Below are positions 17,022 to 25,345 of a DNA stretch of 64,000 bases, one piece after another (position 1 is the stretch's first letter; every line of letters begins with the position of its first letter). Both the position numbers and the translations under genes were made by a program. This DNA is from Barrientosiimonas humi (GTDB taxonomy: Bacteria; Actinomycetota; Actinomycetes; Actinomycetales; Dermatophilaceae). The notes below the pieces were generated by a model. It saw only the letters and a program-made list of their open reading frames with translations. It searched no databases and had not been told where the DNA came from. The stretch spans positions 2,201,375-2,265,374 of the forward strand of contig NZ_VFOK01000001.1 in assembly GCF_006716095.1 (NCBI RefSeq), given 5' to 3'.

Positions 17022-17996
17022 ATGCACATCACTGCCCTCGCCGGAGGGGTCGGCGGCGCGCGCTTCCTGCGCGGCCTGCGCCGGCACCTCGACCAGCGCG
17101 ACGACGGCCCGCACGAGCTCACGATCGTCGGCAACACCGGCGACGACATCTCCCTGTTCGGGCTGCGGGTCTGCCCCGACCTGGACACCTTGCTCTACAC
17201 GCTCGGCGGCGGCGTGCACGAGGGGCAGGGCTGGGGCCGGGCCGACGAGTCGTTCGCGGTGCAGGACGAGCTGCAGGCCTACGGCGCCACGCCGCAGTGG
17301 TTCCGGCTCGGCGACCGCGACTTCGGCACCCACGTCGCGCGCAGCCAGTGGCTCGCGCAGGGGCAGACGCTGTCCCAGGTGACCGCGCGGCTGGCCGCGC
17401 GGTGGGGCCTGCCCGACCAGGGCGTACGCCTGCTGCCCATGACCGACGTCCCCGTCGAGACCCACGTGGTGATCGAGCGCGACGGGCAGGAGCAGGCGAT
17501 CCACTTCCAGGAGTGGTGGGTGCGCCACCAGGCCGCGATCCCCGCGCGCCGGTTCGTCGTCGCGGGGCTGGACCGGGCGGCCGCGGCCCCCGGCGTGCTG
17601 GACGCGCTGCGGTCGGCCGACGTGGTGCTGCTGCCGCCGAGCAACCCGGTCGTGTCGATCGGCGTGATCCTCGGAGTGCCCGGCGTGCGCGACGCGCTGC
17701 GCGGCACCACCGCGCCGGTCGTCGGGGTCTCGCCGATCATCGGCGGCGCCCCGGTGCGCGGCCACGCCGACGCCTGCCTGGCCGTGCTCGACCTCGAGCC
17801 CAGCGCGGCGGCGGTCGCCGGGCTCTACGCCGACTTCCTCGACGGGTGGCTGGTCGACGACGCCGACGCCGACGACCCGCTCCCCCGCGGCAGCCGCGCC
17901 ACCAGCGCGCACATGCCGATCCTCATGCGCGACATCGACCACGCCGCCAAGATCGCGGGCGGCGCGCTCGACCTGGCGCTGGGGCTCGCTCGATGA
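17022..17996 (+). CDS. fbiA: 2-phospho-L-lactate (PEP) transferase of F420 synthesis
   Basis: A 324-residue CofD/FbiA enzyme transferring a phospho-lactyl or phosphoenolpyruvyl group to Fo to form the F420-0 precursor. The family N-terminus ALAGGVGGARFLRGL and the metal-binding GNTGDDISLFGLRVCPD are intact, as is LLPPSNPVVSIG near the C-terminus. The ATG at 17022 gives the exact family start. It is coupled to fbiB by an ATGA overlap. The LLM protein at 55102-56118 is a likely F420 user in this window. Confidence 0.95.
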   Translation: MHITALAGGVGGARFLRGLRRHLDQRDDGPHELTIVGNTGDDISLFGLRVCPDLDTLLYTLGGGVHEGQGWGRADESFAVQDELQAYGATPQWFRLGDRDFGTHVARSQWLAQGQTLSQVTARLAARWGLPDQGVRLLPMTDVPVETHVVIERDGQEQAIHFQEWWVRHQAAIPARRFVVAGLDRAAAAPGVLDALRSADVVLLPPSNPVVSIGVILGVPGVRDALRGTTAPVVGVSPIIGGAPVRGHADACLAVLDLEPSAAAVAGLYADFLDGWLVDDADADDPLPRGSRATSAHMPILMRDIDHAAKIAGGALDLALGLAR

Positions 17997-19081
17997 GCGA
18001 ACCGCTCACGATCCTGCCGGTGCGCGGGATCGCGCAGGTGCGCGCCGGGGACGACGTGGGCGCCCTCGTCGTGACGGCGCTGCGCGCGCAGGGCGAGCGG
18101 CTGCGCGACGGCGACCTGCTGGTCGTGACGAGCAAGCTGGTCTCCAAGGCCGACGACCTCGTGCCGACCACCGACGACCGCGCCGCGCTCGTGCTGGCCG
18201 AGTCCGACCGGGTCGTGAGCGAGCGCGCCACCTCGACCGGCACCACCCGGGTCGTCGCCGCGCTGGCCGGTCCGGTGATGGCGGGCGCCGGCATCGACGC
18301 GTCCAACACCGGGTCGAGCGACCTGCTGCTGCTCCCCCACGACCCCGACGCCGCCGCCGCGGGGCTGCGCGCGGCGGTCGTGGGTGCCTGGGGCGAGCCG
18401 GTGCGCGTCGGCGTCGTGCTCAGCGACACCGCCGGGCGCCCGTGGCGCGCGGGTCTCACCGACTTCGCCCTCGGCCTCTCCGGGGTGCGCGGCGTGGACG
18501 ACCTGCGCGGGCGTACGGACTCCGAGGGTCGCGAGCTCGCCGTCACCGTGCGCTGCCTCGCCGACGAGGTCGCGGCCGCCGCCGACCTGGTGAAGGGCAA
18601 GCTCGACGGGGTGCCGGTCGCGCTGGTGCGCGGGCTCGACGGGCTCGTGGTCGACGGGCCGGGCACCCGCGCGCGCGAGCTGGTGCGCTCCGGCCCCGAG
18701 GACTGGTTCGCCCTCGGCCGCGCCGAGGCCGTGCGCGACGCGCTGGGCGTGCCGGCCGGGTCGCCGCTGTCGGAGTCGTGCGGCATCGAGTCGGTGCACC
18801 CCGAGCCGCTCGCCGACCGGATCGCCCGCGCCGTCCGCGTCGCGCTCGCCGACCCGGCGGTCCGGCGCGGGGGCGAGGCCGGCGTGGGCGCCACGAGCGA
18901 CGGCGACCGGGTCGAGCTGCGCGCCGACGACCCGGTGCTGCTCGGCCGCGCCTGGGCCCGGGTGGAGGTCGCGCTCGCCGGGGAGCGCCTGGTCGGTGAG
19001 CGGCTGCTCGGTGAGCGGCTGCCGGACGCGGACGGTCACGGGGCCGACGGGGTGGTCCGGCTGCGGGTGCGCGAGCGCTGA
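17993..19081 (+). CDS. fbiB: F420-0:gamma-glutamyl ligase, without a recognisable nitroreductase domain
   Basis: A 362-residue protein. Residues 1-245 are a CofE ligase (TSKLVSKAD, DASNTGSSDLLLLP, SDTAGRPWRAGLTDFALG, KGKLDGVPVALVRG), which adds glutamates to F420-0. Mycobacterial FbiB is about 448 residues with a C-terminal FMN nitroreductase domain that reduces the dehydro precursor. Here the C-terminal ~115 residues show no nitroreductase motif and end in repeats of GERL. The reduction step must be done elsewhere, or the tail has diverged. It is the last gene of the fbiAB operon, followed by 62-bp tandem repeats. Confidence 0.9.
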   Translation: MSEPLTILPVRGIAQVRAGDDVGALVVTALRAQGERLRDGDLLVVTSKLVSKADDLVPTTDDRAALVLAESDRVVSERATSTGTTRVVAALAGPVMAGAGIDASNTGSSDLLLLPHDPDAAAAGLRAAVVGAWGEPVRVGVVLSDTAGRPWRAGLTDFALGLSGVRGVDDLRGRTDSEGRELAVTVRCLADEVAAAADLVKGKLDGVPVALVRGLDGLVVDGPGTRARELVRSGPEDWFALGRAEAVRDALGVPAGSPLSESCGIESVHPEPLADRIARAVRVALADPAVRRGGEAGVGATSDGDRVELRADDPVLLGRAWARVEVALAGERLVGERLLGERLPDADGHGADGVVRLRVRER

Positions 19082-19096
19082 GCCGCCCCGCCCCCG

Positions 19097-19316
19097 CAGA
19101 TCGTGCGTCGACGTACGAAATGCAGCGGCCACCCCCGCAATCCCGGGCGACGCCCCCTCAGATCGTGCGTTGACGTACGAAATGCAGCGGCCACCCCCGC
19201 AATCCCGGGCCACGCCCGCGCAGATCGTGCGTGAACGTACGAAATGCAGCGGCCACCCCCACAATCCCGGGCCACGCCCCCTCAGATCGTGCGTGAACGT
19301 ACGAAATGCAGCGGCG
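19097..19316. repeat. tandem repeat, 3.5 copies of a 62-bp unit
   Basis: Units starting CAGATCGTGCGT occur at 19097, 19159, 19221 and 19283, exactly 62 bp apart, with few substitutions; the last is cut after ATGCAGCGGC. Each contains ACGTACGAAATGCAGCGG and CCCGCAATCCCGGGC. The block fills the convergent space between fbiB and the glycosylase gene. There are no spacers between units, so it is not a CRISPR array. Confidence 0.9.
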
Positions 19317-19333
19317 GGCCCGGTGCGCGCGGG

Positions 19334-20269
19334 TCACTGCGGCAGGTGGGTGGGCAGGGTGATCCGCGGCCCGCGGCGCGGCGCCCCCACGCCCGCCGTC
19401 TCCAGGAGTCGCTGGACGCGGAACCGGTGCCCGGCGTACGGCCGGAGCAGCTCGAGCATGCGCGCGTCGTCACCGACGACACCCTCGAGGGCATGCGTGA
19501 CGTGCTTGGCGACGTGGTAGTCGCCGACGCTGACGGCATCGGCGTCGCCGAGGGCGCGCTGGGCGATCTCGGCCGCGGTCCAGACGCCGATCCCGGGGAC
19601 CAGGCGCAGCCGCCGGCGGGCGTCGGCCGGGGCGAGGCCGGTGATCTCCGCGAGGCGCGGGGCGACCGCGAGCGCGCGCATCACCGTGTCGGCCCGCTGC
19701 GCGTCGACGCCGGCGCGCAGCCACACCCACGAGGCCACCCGGCGCCACTGCGCGACCGTGGGCTGCACGAGCAGGCCGAGGTCCGCGCCGGGTCCGGGGG
19801 CCGGTTCGCCGTAGCCGCGCACCAGCCGGCGGTAGGCCTGGAACGCCTGCCGGCCCGTGACCCGCTGCTCGACGACGACCGGCACCAGCTCGGAGACGAC
19901 CAGGCCCGAGCGCGGCACCCGCCAGTGCGGCCGCTCGCGGTGCACCCGGCGCAGCACCGGATGCTCCGGCGCGGGCACGAACCCGCTGGGGTCGTCGCGG
20001 TCGCCGAGCAGCTCGGGGACCTGGGCGACCGCCCACCGCGCGCCGGGACCCCAGGCCGCCGCCTCGACCACGTCGCCGTCGGCGGCGCGCCGCACGTCCA
20101 GCCGCAGGGTCGCGGGGCCCTCGGGCGTGCGCTGCCCGAGCCAGGTGCTGCCGTCGATGCTGCGGAACGTCGGGTCGCCGGCGCCGTGCCGCAGCGGACC
20201 GATGATGGCCAGGAGCGGGACCGGCCGGCCCGGAGAGTACGTCGTGCGCTCGTCGGGCGCTGCGCTCAC
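19334..20269 (-). CDS. DNA-3-methyladenine glycosylase II-like (HhH-GPD) protein
   Basis: A 311-residue AlkA-type base-excision enzyme. The central region has ELVPVVVEQRVTGRQAFQAY, then the helix-hairpin-helix RLVPGIGVWTAAEIAQRALG and the catalytic aspartate in ADAVSVGDYHVAKHV. It removes alkylated bases from DNA. The GTG at 20269 overlaps the stop of the upstream methyltransferase-like gene as GTGA. A longer open frame upstream is only a shadow of that gene. Confidence 0.85.
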   Translation of the reverse strand: MSAAPDERTTYSPGRPVPLLAIIGPLRHGAGDPTFRSIDGSTWLGQRTPEGPATLRLDVRRAADGDVVEAAAWGPGARWAVAQVPELLGDRDDPSGFVPAPEHPVLRRVHRERPHWRVPRSGLVVSELVPVVVEQRVTGRQAFQAYRRLVRGYGEPAPGPGADLGLLVQPTVAQWRRVASWVWLRAGVDAQRADTVMRALAVAPRLAEITGLAPADARRRLRLVPGIGVWTAAEIAQRALGDADAVSVGDYHVAKHVTHALEGVVGDDARMLELLRPYAGHRFRVQRLLETAGVGAPRRGPRITLPTHLPQ

Positions 20270-21090
20270 CGGCGGCGGAAGGTCAGCAGCACCAGGCCGA
20301 TCGGCCGATCCCGGTGCTGCGCCTGCGCGCGGGTCGCCCGGGCCACGTCGTCGATGTCGAGCTCGCCCACGAGCGCGAGGCCCTGCTCGCCGGCGCGAGC
20401 CACCAGGGCGCGGACGTCGGCCACCCCGAAGCCGCCGGTCTCGACCGGGCCGAGCTGCAGGGAGACCACGACCAGGCCACCGTTCCGGACCGCGAGGCTG
20501 GAGCGCACGAGCTCCAGGTCGACGTCGTCGGGGGTGGTGCTGCGCGGGTGGAGCAGCGCCACGAGGTCGACGCTGCCGGGGTCGAGCCGGTCGCCGACCA
20601 CGTCGGGGCGGGTCACGTCGAGGTGCAGCGGAGCGAAGCCCGCGGCGGTGGCCCACCGGCTGAACACCGAGCGGGACCCGGCGCCGGCCTCGATGACCAC
20701 GGCGCGGCGGCGTCCGTCGTCGGCCACGCGCAGCAGCGCGGCCAGCGCCCCGAGCGCGACCCACGAGGCGGCGCCGTCGAGCGCCCGCGGCAGCCCGATC
20801 GCTCGCGCGGTGGCCCGGGCCGCGCGGGCCTGGGCGCCGTCGACGAGCACGCCGGTGGGTTGGACGCCGCGCAGGTCGGCGGCGCTCAGCTGCACCTCGT
20901 CGTGACCGCCCGGCAGCCGGCCTGCGGTCGTGCGGGCCGCGTCGACCGCTCGCCCGACCACGCGCTGCACGGCGGGGCGCTCGACCAGCCGGCGCACCTC
21001 GTCACCCGCCACCTCGGCGGCGCGCGACACCTTCGAGACCTGTTGCCCGGACGACCTCGCCGATCGACCGCGCCTGGGGGTACTGCTCAC
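20266..21090 (-). CDS. methyltransferase-like protein of unknown function
   Basis: A 274-residue protein with a basic N-terminus and a central Rossmann-like core (AVVIEAGAGSRSVFSRWAT as motif I, SVDLVALLHPRSTT, NGGLVVVSLQLGPVETGGFG), resembling a SAM-dependent methyltransferase with an atypical first glycine loop. No substrate is evident. It starts with GTG, and TAGTGT six bases upstream indicates a leaderless message. It is the first gene of a two-gene operon with the AlkA-type glycosylase. Confidence 0.55.
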   Translation of the reverse strand: MSSTPRRGRSARSSGQQVSKVSRAAEVAGDEVRRLVERPAVQRVVGRAVDAARTTAGRLPGGHDEVQLSAADLRGVQPTGVLVDGAQARAARATARAIGLPRALDGAASWVALGALAALLRVADDGRRRAVVIEAGAGSRSVFSRWATAAGFAPLHLDVTRPDVVGDRLDPGSVDLVALLHPRSTTPDDVDLELVRSSLAVRNGGLVVVSLQLGPVETGGFGVADVRALVARAGEQGLALVGELDIDDVARATRAQAQHRDRPIGLVLLTFRRR

Positions 21091-21096
21091 ACCACG

Positions 21097-21102
21097 ACAC
21101 TA
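21097..21102 (-). promoter_or_regulatory. -10 element of a leaderless gene
   Basis: Minus strand TAGTGT, six bases, then the GTG at 21090. Confidence 0.55.
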
Positions 21103-21161
21103 CGTGGTGAACCGGGGCGCGACGATCAGGACGCCCAGGTCGCACAGGTACGTCGCGGCGA

Positions 21162-22142
21162 CTACGGCTGCAACCGCTCGTGGACAGCGTCGTCGGGGAC
21201 GACGGGTCCGAGGAACTGGTCCAGCAGCGACGTCTGCTGGCTGCTGAGGTTCGTGTCGAGGTCGGGCCGCCCGGGCACGCCCACCCGCACCGCGGGCACG
21301 CCGTGCACCGCGGCCAGGTTGAGCATGGCGGTGCTGGGTCCGCCGATCAGCCCCCCGGCGTACGCCACCGTCGGGTCGAGCTCGGCCGGTCCGGCACTGG
21401 GGAGCTCACCGACGTGCCGGTAGCGCCCCGGACGTTCGCTGGGGTGCGGTCGCACCAGCAGCTCGCTGCCGGCCTTGTCGACCTCGCCGGCGAGCCGCTC
21501 GACGTGGTCGAGGTAGACGGCTTCGCTGACGACGCCCAGCTCGATCCAGGGCTGGCTGAGCAGCACGACGCGCCGGCGCGCGACGAGCGCGTCGGACCGC
21601 AGCGGCAGGTGCCGCCGGAACTCCTCGGCGACCGGTCCGACGACGCGCCACTGCTCGCCGACCTGCTGGTACATCGGCCAGCGACGCGTGGTGAGCCAGC
21701 GGGCGCCGGCGGTGACGGCGGTGGTGCGCACGGACCGCCACGGCTCGCGCACACCCTCGCGCAGCCACGCCTCGCGGCGGGTGCGCCAGGTGCCGTAGGA
21801 GCCGAGCCCCTCGTCGGTGACGACGACGTGCATCGCGCGGCCGCGGTTGGCCCGGCGCAGCTGCGCCCACGGCTTGAGGCCGGGCACGCCGATGGAGACG
21901 TACGTCAGCTCCTGGTCGGCGGGGGCGGTCCAGCCCTCGCCGTTGATGACCTCGACCTGCAGGCCCGGCTCGTCGGGCAGCAGCGCGCGCAGGTCGGGGC
22001 GGGTGACGTCGACCTGCCCGCGGCCGGGGTAGGCCACGGTGATCGGCTGCCCGTCGGTGAGCAGGTGCCGCAGGTAGGACGCGACGTAGACCAGGTGCGT
22101 CTCGCTGGAGGCCCCGGTGACGACGACGTAGTGGCCCGCCAC
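21162..22142 (-). CDS. polysialyltransferase-like glycosyltransferase
   Basis: A 326-residue protein starting MAGHYVVVTGASSETHLVYV, with TDEGLGSYGTWRTRREAWLR in the middle and LLVRPHPSERPGRY plus a GGPSTAMLNLAAVHGVPAV donor-site segment. This layout resembles bacterial alpha-2,8-polysialyltransferases (POLYST) and other GT-B enzymes with a conserved HP motif. With pseudaminic acid genes beside it, a transferase for CMP-linked nonulosonic acid is a reasonable inference. It starts with GTG immediately after the stop of the GT2 gene. A capsule-type CDP-glycerol transferase is a less likely alternative. Confidence 0.6.
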   Translation of the reverse strand: MAGHYVVVTGASSETHLVYVASYLRHLLTDGQPITVAYPGRGQVDVTRPDLRALLPDEPGLQVEVINGEGWTAPADQELTYVSIGVPGLKPWAQLRRANRGRAMHVVVTDEGLGSYGTWRTRREAWLREGVREPWRSVRTTAVTAGARWLTTRRWPMYQQVGEQWRVVGPVAEEFRRHLPLRSDALVARRRVVLLSQPWIELGVVSEAVYLDHVERLAGEVDKAGSELLVRPHPSERPGRYRHVGELPSAGPAELDPTVAYAGGLIGGPSTAMLNLAAVHGVPAVRVGVPGRPDLDTNLSSQQTSLLDQFLGPVVPDDAVHERLQP

Positions 22143-23024
22143 TCAGATCACCGGGGGCCGACCGGCCCGGGACAGCTCGCGCACCGTGCGCCAGGAGATG
22201 GGCCGGCGCGGGCCTGCCGGCTCGCGCACGCCCTCGGCGAACCCGCGGAACCACACGCGCAGCGCGTCCTTGTCGCGCACCCGGGCGAGGGTGAGCGCGG
22301 TCCAGGTGCCGAGGTAGACCGGGACGAGCGGCGCCGGCAGGTTCCGGCGCGCGACCCACACCCGGTTGCGGGCGTTGGTGCGGTAGTAGATCTCGTGCCG
22401 GGCGGCCTCGGTGTAGGGGTGGTGCACCTGGATGCCCGGGTCGTACCACAGCGTCCAGCCGTGCTCGACCAGCTGCCAGGCGAGCTCGATGCCCTCGTGC
22501 CCGAAGAAGAACTGCCCCGGCCAGCCGCCGGCCTCGCGGAACGCGTCGCGGCGCACGAGCACCACGCCCTCGGAGAACGAGGCGACCTGCCCGCCCTGGT
22601 CCTCGCCGGGCCGCACCCGCAGCCGCGGCACCCACCGGCGCGGGGCGGCGCCGGTCTCGGGGTCGGTGAGGCCGGGCTGGCACAGCGCGGCGCGCGGCCG
22701 GGTGCGCACGACCTCGACGAGCCGCGCGAGCACGTCGTCGCGCGGGATGGTCGCGTCGTCGTCGAAGAAGAACAGGTAGTCGCCGTGCACCTCGCGGGCG
22801 CCGACGTTGCGGCCCTCGGGGATGCCGGCGTTGGTCGGCAGGTAGGTCGAGCGGACCCCCTCCGGCAGCCCGCTCGGACGCCAGCCGTTGCCCACGACGA
22901 CGACGTCGAGCCGGACGCCGCGCTGGCGCAGCAGGTCGCGCAGCGCGGTCGCGAGCTCGCGCGGGCGGTCGCCCATGTGCAGCACGACCGCCCCGACACT
23001 GGGCAGGGGGTCAGAGCCGGGCAC
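22143..23024 (-). CDS. GT2 family glycosyltransferase
   Basis: A 293-residue GT-A enzyme: SVGAVVLHMGDRPRELATAL at the nucleotide-binding strand, NAGIPEGRNVGAREV, FFFDDDAT as the DXD metal site, and FFFGHEGIELAWQLVEHGW as the acceptor/catalytic region. There is no membrane helix; the C-terminal amphipathic segment may touch the membrane. It starts with GTG and TAGCCT six bases upstream, so it is leaderless, diverging from the gene at 23042 through a 17-bp shared promoter. It is transcribed with the polysialyltransferase-like gene. Confidence 0.88.
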   Translation of the reverse strand: MPGSDPLPSVGAVVLHMGDRPRELATALRDLLRQRGVRLDVVVVGNGWRPSGLPEGVRSTYLPTNAGIPEGRNVGAREVHGDYLFFFDDDATIPRDDVLARLVEVVRTRPRAALCQPGLTDPETGAAPRRWVPRLRVRPGEDQGGQVASFSEGVVLVRRDAFREAGGWPGQFFFGHEGIELAWQLVEHGWTLWYDPGIQVHHPYTEAARHEIYYRTNARNRVWVARRNLPAPLVPVYLGTWTALTLARVRDKDALRVWFRGFAEGVREPAGPRRPISWRTVRELSRAGRPPVI

Positions 23025-23029
23025 CGGCC

Positions 23030-23036
23030 TAGGCTA
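23030..23036. promoter_or_regulatory. overlapping divergent -10 elements of two leaderless genes
   Basis: Plus-strand TAGGCT (23030-23035) serves the GTG at 23042 and minus-strand TAGCCT (23036-23031) serves the GTG at 23024. Each is six bases from its start codon. The two hexamers share five base pairs. Confidence 0.6.
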
Positions 23037-23041
23037 TCGGC

Positions 23042-24175
23042 GTGGCAGAGCAGACCCCGACGACCATGGCTATGGATGTCCTGTGCGAGCTGCTGGAGCG
23101 GGTGCTGCCGGCCGACGGCCCGGTGCTGCTGCTGGGCCCGCGGGCCGCGCAGCTGGCGGCCTCGCCGGCCGGTCCGCTCGCCTCGCGGGAGGTGCTGCGC
23201 CGCGGGCAGCAAGACGTGTTGCGCCCGGGCGCGTCGCACGAGGACGCCCCGGCCGACGCCGCGGTCGCGTGGAGCCCGACCGGACCCGCGAGCACCGAGC
23301 CGCTGCTGACCCAGGACCCGCCGCGCGGCACGGCCGCCGCCTGCGTCGTGCTCGACGGCCCCGAGACCGCGCTCACCCCCGACGACGAGCCGCTCACCCA
23401 TGCCGGCCTGCTCGACCTGGCGCGCGCCACGCTGCGCCCCGGCGGCGTGCTCGTGGCCCTGGTCGGCAACGACCTCACCAGCCCGCTGCCGCGCAGCCCG
23501 CGCCGCGACGTGGACGCCGACTGGTGGGTCGGCAGCCCCGGGTTCGACCGCCGCCGCCCGCACGCCGGCGAGCTGGCCGCCCTCGCGCCCGGCGCCCGCG
23601 TGCTGTCCGTGCTGCCCACCCTCCCCAGCCCGTACGTCCTCGCCGGCTCCGCGGTCCCGCCGGCGCAGCTCGAGGCGGCTCTCGCGACGCTGTCGCGCGA
23701 GGTGGTGGGGGTTGCGGCCGCCCGCCGCGCGGTCGAGGCCGACGCGCTCCCCCAGCTCGCCGCGGGCTGGGTGGTCGTCGAGGGCCCGGTCGAGGAGGCG
23801 GCGCTGCCGGACGACGTGCTGCTCGTGGGCGACGCCCGACCGGCCGGCCCCGGCACCGCACGGACCGACCTCGCCCAGGCCGACCTCGCCCAGACTGACC
23901 TCGCCCAGACCGCCCTCGCCCAGAACGCCCTCGCACGGCCCGACGTGGACCGCGAAGGACCGGCCGCCGAGACGCACCGGCTGCGCGACGACCTGGCCGA
24001 CCGTGACCGGCAGGTGCGCTGGCTGCAGGAGCGCTACGCCCAGCAGGAGCGCCGCATCCGGGCGCTGGAGCAGGTGGTCGACGCGACCGAGGGGCCGTTC
24101 GCCCGGCGGATGCTGCTGGTGCTCACCGCTCCGGCGTCGCGGCTGACCGAGGCGGTGCGTGCACGCCGACGGTGA
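23042..24175 (+). CDS. methyltransferase-like coiled-coil protein, paralogue 1
   Basis: A 377-residue protein. The N-terminal part has a degenerate Rossmann core (VLLLGPRAAQL as loop I, ARATLRPGGVLVALVGND as the strand after it). The middle carries five 5-residue repeats (DLAQA-like, coded at 23864-23938). The C-terminus is a charged coiled coil (RDRQVRWLQERYAQQERRIRALEQV split over about residues 325-350) ending in a basic amphipathic tail. The layout matches the proteins at 31752-33371 and 35894-37651. A SAM-binding role in glycan modification is possible but unproven. It starts with a leaderless GTG. Confidence 0.55.
   Translation: MAEQTPTTMAMDVLCELLERVLPADGPVLLLGPRAAQLAASPAGPLASREVLRRGQQDVLRPGASHEDAPADAAVAWSPTGPASTEPLLTQDPPRGTAAACVVLDGPETALTPDDEPLTHAGLLDLARATLRPGGVLVALVGNDLTSPLPRSPRRDVDADWWVGSPGFDRRRPHAGELAALAPGARVLSVLPTLPSPYVLAGSAVPPAQLEAALATLSREVVGVAAARRAVEADALPQLAAGWVVVEGPVEEAALPDDVLLVGDARPAGPGTARTDLAQADLAQTDLAQTALAQNALARPDVDREGPAAETHRLRDDLADRDRQVRWLQERYAQQERRIRALEQVVDATEGPFARRMLLVLTAPASRLTEAVRARRR
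23864..23938 (+). repeat. 15-bp in-frame tandem repeat (five copies)
   Basis: Repeats of GACCTCGCCCAGRCY encode DLAQA/DLAQT/DLAQT/ALAQN/ALARP, a short pentapeptide-like run before the coiled coil of the host protein. Confidence 0.7.
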
Positions 24176-24524
24176 GGATCAGGCCGTGCATGGCCCAGCT
24201 GTGCAGGGCCACCGGTTCGTGCTCGCCGAGGTCGGCGAGTCCGAGCCCGAACTCCTTGAGCCGCAACAGGATCGGGACGTCGAGCAGCTTGGCCATCACC
24301 TCGGCCTGGGTCCAGGCGACGAGGGTCTGCGCCTGGCCGGTGCCGACGGGCAGACCCGCGCGACGGCGTACCAGGTCGGACAGCTGCTGCCCCTCGAGCT
24401 CGGCGTCGACCGCGACCGACCAGCCCGGCGGCGGCGTGACGTCCCACGCGACGACCCGACCGTCGGCGAGGTAGGAGCGCGGCAGCCGGGGGTGGGTGTC
24501 GCGGAACCCCTGGCCGACGAGCAC
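24123..24524 (-). CDS. 4'-phosphopantetheinyl transferase-like protein
   Basis: A 133-residue protein from the GTG at 24524. VAVDAELEG corresponds to the GVDxE metal motif, and LVAWTQAEVMAKLLDVPILL to the W-x3-E-x3-K helix of Sfp-type enzymes. These attach phosphopantetheine from CoA to a carrier protein, and a carrier protein lies in the same operon. The frame is open further upstream to a CTG at 24599 whose TG is shared with the SDR stop (CTGA), giving 158 residues; the true start is uncertain. The 3' end overlaps the convergent gene at 24175 by 53 bp. Assignment rests on motifs only. Confidence 0.55.
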   Translation of the reverse strand: MLVGQGFRDTHPRLPRSYLADGRVVAWDVTPPPGWSVAVDAELEGQQLSDLVRRRAGLPVGTGQAQTLVAWTQAEVMAKLLDVPILLRLKEFGLGLADLGEHEPVALHSWAMHGLILTVGVHAPPRSAATPER

Positions 24525-24595
24525 GGCCGGCGCCGCGAGCGCGCTCGCGAGCTCGCCGGGGATCTCCCCCCGGCGCAGCGACGCGAGCTCGCGGG

Positions 24596-25345
24596 TCAGA
24601 TCGACCCGCCCCCGTCGATGACGATCGCCTGGCCGTTGAGGTTGGTGTCGTCGAACAGCAGCCCGCGCACGACCGGCGCGATGTTGGCGGGCGTGACCAG
24701 GCGGCCCGACGGGGTGCGGCGGCTGATCGTCGACAGCTGCTCGGTGCCGAGCACCGAGCTCATCTCGGAGGCGAAGAAGCCGGGCGCGACCGAGTTGACG
24801 AGGAAGCGGCCGTGCATCTCGCGGGCCAGCGTGCGCATGGCCGCGTCGAGCCCGCCCTTGGTGGCGGAGTAGGCGACCAGGCCGGAGTAGCCGCGCTGGG
24901 CGCAGATCGAGGTCACCATGACGATCCGGCCCCGGCCGACCTTGGCCATCGCGTGCCGGATGAACGCGCGGGTGAGGATCAGCGGCGCGGTGAGGTTGGT
25001 CTGCACGATCTGGGCGATGCGCTCGGGCGAGGTGTGCAGGTGCAGCGAGTCCTGCCCGATGGCCGCGTTGTTGACCAGCGCGTCGATCGGCCCGAGCTTC
25101 GCGGCGGCGTCCTTGAGGAACGCCTTGCCGCCGGCCTCGTCGTTGATGTCCAGCGGCGCGGCGTAGACCTGGTCGGGCAGCTCGCGCTGCAGCTGCTCGA
25201 TCTCGGGGGTCAGCGAGCGCGAGAACGTCGCGACCTTGGCGCCCTGGGCCAGGGTGTCGCGCACCAGCTCCAGGCCGAGGCCCTTGGTGCCCCCGGTGAT
25301 GAGCACGGTCCGGGCGGCGGGGATCGGGTCGGTGGGGTCAGACAT
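24596..25345 (-). CDS. short-chain dehydrogenase/reductase, FabG-like
   Basis: A 249-residue classical SDR. The cofactor loop TGGTKGLG is at residues 17-24, NNAA at 92-95, and the catalytic set is S146, Y159 and K163 (VAYSATKGG). The C-terminus ITIDGG-like reads AIVIDGGGSI. FabG relatives reduce 3-ketoacyl-ACP to 3-hydroxyacyl-ACP with NADPH. Lying between an ACP/AMP-ligase pair and a PPTase-like gene, it probably acts on an acyl group carried by that ACP. The ATG at 25345 lies inside the last codons of the ligase gene (8-nt overlap). Confidence 0.88.
   Translation of the reverse strand: MSDPTDPIPAARTVLITGGTKGLGLELVRDTLAQGAKVATFSRSLTPEIEQLQRELPDQVYAAPLDINDEAGGKAFLKDAAAKLGPIDALVNNAAIGQDSLHLHTSPERIAQIVQTNLTAPLILTRAFIRHAMAKVGRGRIVMVTSICAQRGYSGLVAYSATKGGLDAAMRTLAREMHGRFLVNSVAPGFFASEMSSVLGTEQLSTISRRTPSGRLVTPANIAPVVRGLLFDDTNLNGQAIVIDGGGSI

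Noticed and set aside
17825-19264. Open frame over the tandem repeat with repeated RTSTHDLRG peptides
   Set aside because: The peptide periodicity is only the 62-bp DNA repeat read through antisense to fbiB.
19097-19316. CRISPR array
   Set aside because: The units are contiguous, 62 bp each, with no unique spacers and no cas genes nearby.
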